This document shows positions 58,301-64,000 of a stretch of DNA of 64,000 nucleotides, in pieces. Position numbers and translations under genes: made by a program. Positions within the stretch are counted from its first letter, which is position 1; every line of letters begins with the position of its first letter. The DNA is taken from NCBI GenBank assembly GCA_022695795.1, contig MU404129.1, positions 1-64,000 of the forward strand, in the 5' to 3' direction. The notes beneath the pieces were generated by a model. The model saw only the letters and a list, made by a program, of their open reading frames with translations. It was not told the origin of the DNA and ran no database searches. Source of the DNA: Biscogniauxia marginata (lineage: Eukaryota > Ascomycota > Sordariomycetes > Xylariales > Xylariaceae).

Positions 58301-61300
58301 CCTCTAGTAGTGGCGTAGAGCCGTAAGCGCAGCGGATTCGACATGTTTCTTCTGCGAGTATCGCCCTCGGGACTTGTGGGCTCTGTGTGCACGACATCTA
58401 TCTGCAGCATCGGAAGCCGAGCGCTATGGCGGCCCCATGGCTGCTTTTCCTTGCAATCGTAGCTTGTGTCTTGTGGCGCCGGCGCCGAATCAGTGTCTCA
58501 CTAGGAGGTAAAATGGGGAGTATGCTGCGGACATGCTTAAGGCTTTGGTCGCGTGATTTCGAAATGTCGGAGGTTTTCTTGGTGGCTTGAATCCTGTGTT
58601 CCCTCTGCCAGGCCTTGTAAAGGAGCTCTCGGTTTCGGCTCCAGATCCAAGGAGCGTGAGCCTGAAGACTGTCTCAGCGGATCCGTGTCTAGTAGACCTA
58701 GCTTCCAATCATAGAGAAGGCGTGGTTATTTGCCCGGCTACGAGCAGCCGTAGGCCCGGCCTGAATGTAAAAATTCTTATCCGAAGAGTGAGATGATATT
58801 TTATGTATGTCTACGAATGTGACGCCACACATATGATGGCATCTGCCGGTAGAGAGACACGATCTAGATTGGCATATTGAGCATGAGTGGACAGAGATTG
58901 TGTCACACAGGAAAGCACACCACTCTAAGATCCGGCAGAGATGAGAAGACCAGAAAGCCGGATACTTCGGATAGGTTATGACCGGGACTTGATGTTTCCA
59001 TCAAGTTATTCGATTGTCTCTACCATCGTTCAATGTATTAGCGCCGGTGACTAGCTAGCCACTAAACAATACTCTGTAGCACGGAGCCGGCCGTGTAAGG
59101 ACTCATGCAGCTAGGAGAATTAGGGATTTTTAGTAAGTGTTAGTTATCGATCCAGCAGAGCATGTGGCACGAAGGATCAGAATCTCGCCCGCAAAGGATG
59201 AACGAGGTGTAGGTAGGAGGGAACGTTGTCTTTCTACCTGACGAGTGCCGACGACAGGTTCGGTTCTATCCTCACATGGGTCCTTGGATGGGGTACACAA
59301 ACAAATACGAATCGAGATCTTTTAGCCCTCACTTGTCTCCATAATAACATGTCACGCATTCGGTAGAACTGCAATCGAAATACGAGAGCCTATCTCCTCC
59401 TCTCTCTACCGTCATAGTCATATCTGTCATGTCAGGGCGGCTATCCCGACTGCCGGTGTAACCCATAAGCCCAGTAGAGCGCGGGCGCCCGACTTCCCCA
59501 ATCCCCGTAGGCACCTCCATACCTTCTCGCCTCGATATAATACAGCTAATGTAGGTGGAGGAGGGTCACACAATCATACCCAGTTAAGCCACGTCAGACG
59601 CTGCACGGCGAGCGCCAACCACGACCCGGCCGGCCATCTTAGGGTGCATGTGTGGCTTGCTTGCCTGCTTGCCTGCTTGCCCGACTGTGTGCTTGTTTGT
59701 CTGTTAGGATCATCGGCTGATATGATGATGATGATAATGGATGATGTTGTTGTTGGTTACTCGGTTTACCTGCGGACATTATGGGGGGCGGGGAGAGGAG
59801 GAGAGGACCTGGGGGAGGCATTGGCCGGGATCTGCACGACGACTCTATGTACTTTAAATCAAGACATCGAAGACAGCGTTCGTGCAACACGGTCGTGCAA
59901 CGTGGTTCAGATTAAAATAATCGCCGACGTTGCTCTGATCGATCAAGTTATGATGTACGTACCGTGACTTGCGGGACTTCGGTCGTTCTTAGATACATAA
60001 CATACATGAAGATGGTAGGTAGTAGTTTGCCTGCCTGCCTACCTGCCCGTTTCACCTGTTCTGTGTATCCCGGAATAATACGAGATGTTCCAGCCTGCTG
60101 GGGGAAGACATCTGCTAGGTTTTAGTACAGGGAGCAACTTTCTAGATGAAGTCTTGCGAAGAGTTTCCTCTCCTCATCTTTGTTATCTGCCGTGTATCAA
60201 TCAAAGCTAACACAAAAGCTAAATCAGAATAGGGGAAGGTTTGAAGCTGAGAGAAAATTTGCCTAAACCACCTCGACAACCTTGCCTAAACCCTCGCGTA
60301 GTACAAAGCCGGCTTTACCCCTGTCATTGTTAGACGATAGGGGACGAGCGAGACGCATCTGGTATCTGACCTAACTTCACGACTTGACCAACAGATGTTA
60401 AGCTCGGCTAATCACTTAATTGCCATAACCTTCATGTGGGCGGAAACCCCCCAAAAGGGGGAGGGGGTTAATCAAGTCGGCGTAATATGAGGAAAGAAAA
60501 AGGGGCACTGGTAGCATTCGTACGCTTAGCTTAATGTCACACCAATGAACAGTTGTTTGTAATAATATCTCTACTTCTTTGTCTTGATCAACTATGCCTC
60601 GTGACAGGTGACTGTCGCCTAGGTGTATATGCATATTTACCACTCCGGAAGATTTGAAAAGAACTATGATACATAGGGGTATTCAAGTTTGAAAAGAAAT
60701 CATAAGAGAAACCCAAATGCAAACGAAGACCAATAAACATATAAACACGAGACCGGGAATTCGTACGCGGAACGCTGAAACGTTAGCGACGGGTAAAAGA
60801 AATAGGGGGAAATGCAAAACTAAGAAGCAACATTGATATAGCAAGTTGTGCAAACCCTCCCCCCAATGCAGAAAACACCCCAATGCTTGCTTCCGTTGCT
60901 TGACGAGAAAATTCGAGAAAAAAGTCAAATGCCTCCACATGCCGTTTTTCAGTTGATGTAGCTTAGAAACTCCGTAGCGCCCGCTTGTATGCTTTGTAAA
61001 TCAGATGAATAGACATAGTTTTCATAATAATAATAAAACGCTTTCGTTGGAGATGAAAAGAGGGCCGCATAGATCCGGCACTCGGTGATCGGGTTAGCGA
61101 CCGCGGCCGTGGCCCCATCGTGAACGAGGACTAAGTTTCCAATCCACCCGGCGCACCGTGGCCATCACAGCCTTGAGGACCGCGCAAGATCCTCGGCCCC
61201 CCCGGGCATGTAGGACGAATTTTGCTCTGGCCAGGAGGCCCGCCAGACAGCGGGTTACCAGGCTCCCTCCCCCCTGAAACGCGCCCTCGAGAGATTCGCG

Positions 61301-61340
61301 GCCATTTTCTCCAAGGGGGTCCGGCTCTGCTTTTTATGCT
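55397..61340. other. gene-poor region, about 6 kb
   Basis: No reading frame over about 110 codons and no recognised family. Notable are a (GGGTAT)n run at 56571-56596, a GGAGGA-rich purine tract at about 57028-57065, and a TGCTTGCC-type run at 59655-59690. Composition is ordinary, unlike the AT-rich block at 4-6.6 kb. It could hold noncoding transcripts or worn-out genes. Confidence 0.55.
56571..56596 (+). repeat. (GGGTAT)n microsatellite
   Basis: About four copies of GGGTAT. It is close to, but not the same as, the fungal telomere unit TTAGGG. Confidence 0.85.
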
Positions 61341-63600
61341 GTTGCCATTGCTGATCAGCTCCCGATCGCCTCCCCTTGCACCCGTTCCAGAACCCTGCCG
61401 TAGCCCTCGGCCGTTAAGGCTAGATGCCTCATGATGCCGACTTCGTTAGACAGCGGCACTAGTTCGCAATTCAGATCGAAGTATGAAGTCCGCCTAGCGC
61501 CTAGTCGGCCCTCGTCGAACTCCTTCTCTTGCCGCGGCAGCCGAAGGGGAGGATCCGTTGAGTCGCTCCCAGACATAATATGCGAGCATCCGTTCTTCGG
61601 CGGTACTCGGCGTAGGTCAGCCTGTCCATGTAGAAGGGGAGCCTTTCCACCTGAGACACGGCGACGCCCGGTTCATCGCCCCGTTCTCAGTTCGGACGTA
61701 AATACACGACCATGGAGATGGACCCGTTCAGCACGTCGGTGCTATCGAACGCCCGCGAGATCGCCTAGTAGGACAGCGACAGGATCAGTGTTGTCTGGAC
61801 GAGTTGTAAGCTGGGCGGGCTCTTCTGGCTGTCGAATCTAGTCACCTGCGCTACTCGTCGATCAGGTGCCTCGTGCCCCCCGAGATGTGGAGGCTGAGCG
61901 CCAGTTGACTATACACGAGCATGAGGTCTTCTAGAGAATTTGTAGCGTGAGCACTACTGTTTTGAACCTAATTTTGGAATATATGTGCTGGGAGGAAGTG
62001 CAGAGTCATCGCCTCGATGTGGCGGAGACGGTAGCAGTGCTTTGAGGATCGGAGACGTACGAGTCTGTTTGCCATGATCGGCAGAGAATGTCCTCGTGTA
62101 TACGAGGAAGGTCACGAGGTTGCCAAGATAGATCGGGCAGACTAGTAGGTTTAATCTGGGACGATTGAAGCGTCGGCGAGGAACGACGGGGCGACGGAGC
62201 GTAGTTATCGTACGAAAGCTTTATTCTTTTCGAAGAGAGACCGGGCAACTCAGGAGAGGGATGGCTGAGTTTGGTGGTCTGAGGCGAGACTGATGTGCTC
62301 GAGACACTCCTTTGCCTGGTCATCTCATTCGGCCTACGTTGCGGTACAAGCTGCCGCGAGTCATCCTGCTCGGCCGGAGAAGTTACCGGGGAGGTGTTAT
62401 GTCCCCCACGAGGACTAGAAATCCCGTCAGTACTTCCGGAGACTTACAGCGACAAATCACTACTCCAACTCACGCATTCTTGAATTTGCAGACCCTGCCG
62501 AACTTCTCACACTGGACGCAGCGAGGGTAATCAGGGTCGCATTTTATCTTCTTCTCGCGGCAGGTAAGGCAAGCGATCGCAAGCCGCTTTCTCGGTTTCC
62601 CAGCTTTCGTTACCCCCCAATGCGCGTTGACCGGCTCTCCGTCTATGACCGTCTTGCAATGAGTCCCGTCGTCGTAAAAATAGCATAGCCCCTCGCCAGG
62701 AACCTCTGCTTGCCGCACAAAGCGAGGTAAAAAGTGCGCCCCAGTCCAGATCTTCGGGCCTAGCCCGTCCTTCCCCGTGATTCCCTCCGGCGCAGCCGTG
62801 CCCGCCAATGCTGACGATCGGCTCATATGCCCTGGTTGCTTCTGGCCCTCCTTCCTGAATACTGAGTTGGTCTCGGCCCCTAAGCTATGGCTGAGAGGAG
62901 GCAGGGCCATGTGCTCGCCTACTGGCCTAAAGGAGGGAGGTGATGCCTGGGATCCGAACACGTACTCTGGCCGCTTCAGCTCCGGATAGCTCGAATGCGA
63001 CCATCTCCCGGTCGAAGTAGACTCAATTCGATATGAATGATGCGTAGGTTCGAACTCGCGGGTTCGGGGAGATAAATGCCCAGGAAAATCGCGGCTGACC
63101 GAGGGTAGCGTTAGCCGCTCTGGCTCCAGTCTCGGCTCGTAGATGCTTAGTGGTTGACCCATTGGCGGAGATACGTTTGGAAAATAAGACGAGCTTCTCG
63201 AGTACGGCCTTTCAGGTTGAGTGGTTGCGGATTGCGGTCGGTCCAAGGGGGATTGTGTTCCAAAGAGAGGGCTTGGACGATCCGTGAGAGGGGAATGCAG
63301 AGGCCGAATATGCTGAGGCGGCCCAAAGATACTGCTCAAAGATGGCAGCTGTTGTCGAGGTGCGTTGTTAGGCATATCTCTTCGGGTTTGACCCTCCTCC
63401 AAGCTCTTCCCAGCTGCCATCTCGGGTCTGGTTCTGGAATCATAGCTGGACATGGGAGGGGAAACAGGCGCACCACTACTCCAGAACCGGTCTTCCGAGG
63501 TTCTAGAAGAGTACGTTGAAGAACTTGGGCTCACCAGTCCGGGAGGAGTATCTGGGATGGAAGACGGACGCTGGATATCTAGGCTAGAATATATCCCCAT
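61340..63600 (-). pseudogene. Zn2Cys6 transcription factor with decayed regulatory region
   Basis: The first exon (63600-62474) and start of the second (62414 downward) are intact and in frame. They encode a disordered Ser/Pro-rich N-terminus, a segment GEGLCYFYDDGTHCKTVIDG followed by WGVTKAGKPRKR, and a complete binuclear zinc cluster (CLTCREKKIKC, then CVQCEKFGRVC). Exon 2 begins APRGGHNTSPVTSPAEQ and stops at 62006 after YVSDPQSTAT. Beyond that, homologous regulatory-domain sequence continues but is split over frames: HIEAMTLHFLPAHIF in another frame, then SLEDLMLVYSQLALSLHISG with stops before and after, then VERLPFYMDRLTYAEYRRRT, and PLRLPRQEKEFDEGR around 61500. Visible defects include a frameshift near 62030 and stops at 61968-61970 and 61851-61853. 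As read, only a truncated DNA-binding protein could be made. The start is the first in-frame ATG. Confidence 0.75.
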
Positions 63601-63751
63601 TGAGATAGAATGTGAGGTATCGACCAGCCCTATAGCATATCCCAACTTCGGTCGATCAGTTCGTACGACTTCTCAAGCAAAACATGTAAATCCAAATAGA
63701 TAGAAGGACACAAGCTGAAGTTAGTTGTTTAGCATCTACCGGATAAAGGTA

Positions 63752-64000
63752 CTACAGCGGCGTAGTTTGCAAGTCTACAACCACCTGTGCTGGAAACTCC
63801 TCAAGCCGGGGCGTTAAACGGATGGCCCAAATTCCGGGTAATTGGCTGATAAGACGTGGTGGGTGCTTGCGAGTTGGATTACTCGTTGGCGTACGGGGCG
63901 TGGTCAGTTCTTGAATTTCATCCGCCTGTTGAACCCAAAAGGAATGAGGCGGCGAATCGTGGTAGCTTTTCGAGTCTGACAACGACGGAAGAGACAACAC
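63752..64000 (-). CDS. partial reading frame at the window edge
   Basis: An 82-codon minus-strand frame is open to the window end, so its 5' part is missing. It reads SLSDSKSYHDSPPHSFWVQQ, TTPRTPTSNPTRK, and ends VVVDLQTTPL. The Ser/Pro/Thr-rich composition resembles a disordered C-terminus. No family is recognised, and it could be non-coding. Confidence 0.3.
   Translation of the reverse strand: MLSLPSLSDSKSYHDSPPHSFWVQQADEIQELTTPRTPTSNPTRKHPPRLISQLPGIWAIRLTPRLEEFPAQVVVDLQTTPL

Noticed and set aside
60683..60940. Hydrophobic 85-codon minus-strand frame as a small membrane protein
   Set aside because: Phe/Leu/Cys-rich composition is typical of a chance frame in AT-leaning DNA; there is no conserved pattern or context.
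1..64000. CRISPR array, bacterial-type operons, rRNA genes
   Set aside because: No regularly spaced direct repeats of CRISPR type, no Shine-Dalgarno-linked gene strings and no rRNA signatures; the window is eukaryotic with spliceosomal introns.
1..64000. Secondary-metabolite gene cluster
   Set aside because: No PKS, NRPS, terpene synthase or DUF3328-type gene is visible. The Kex2-modular protein and the Zn2Cys6 relic are about 59 kb apart and not linked by function.

Overview
This 64 kb window is nuclear DNA of a filamentous ascomycete (Pezizomycotina, most likely Sordariomycetes; the class is an inference). Supporting signs are short introns of about 50-150 nt with GTRNGT donors and CTAAC-like branch sites, intron-bearing tRNA genes, an AT-rich block that looks RIP-mutated, and families such as WSC-domain proteins, a Zn2Cys6 regulator and an ARO8-type aminotransferase. 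Most gene models below were assembled by hand by joining reading frames across splice sites. Frame continuity was checked at every junction, but no expression evidence or database search was available.

Layout. 0-6.7 kb: a poly-C tract, then a small secreted repeat protein whose exons are separate modules joined at Lys-Arg (Kex2-type) sites (1667-2796), a tRNA-like pol III element, and an AT-rich repeat block (3.9-6.65 kb) with two diverged copies of a palindromic MITE-like element and a 21-bp tandem repeat. 6.9-25 kb: phosphoserine aminotransferase, signal peptidase subunit SPC3, a ULP2-type SUMO protease, a secreted heme peroxidase fused to four WSC domains, tRNA-Glu(CTC), and ribosomal protein uL4. 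25-31 kb: ARO8-like aromatic aminotransferase and MET12-type methylenetetrahydrofolate reductase. 33-43.7 kb: a nuclear-looking protein with a tandemly duplicated exon, a PQ-loop membrane protein, an epoxide-hydrolase-like protein that lacks its catalytic motifs, and a small mitochondrial-type membrane protein. 44-55.4 kb: tRNA-Gly(CCC), GET4, an unknown conserved-looking small protein, the RAI1 decapping nuclease, a YheT/EHT1-type serine hydrolase, and the cohesin loader SCC4/MAU2. 55.4-61.3 kb is gene-poor. 61.3-63.6 kb holds a Zn2Cys6 transcription factor with an intact N-terminal half and a mutationally decayed C-terminal regulatory region. A partial frame runs off the right edge.

Most intact genes are core housekeeping functions (serine, aromatic and one-carbon metabolism, secretion, tail-anchored protein delivery, mRNA 5'-end quality control, cohesin loading). 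They do not form an obvious pathway cluster. The less ordinary loci are the Kex2-modular protein, the duplicated-exon gene, the catalytically degenerate epoxide-hydrolase homologue and the decaying regulator.
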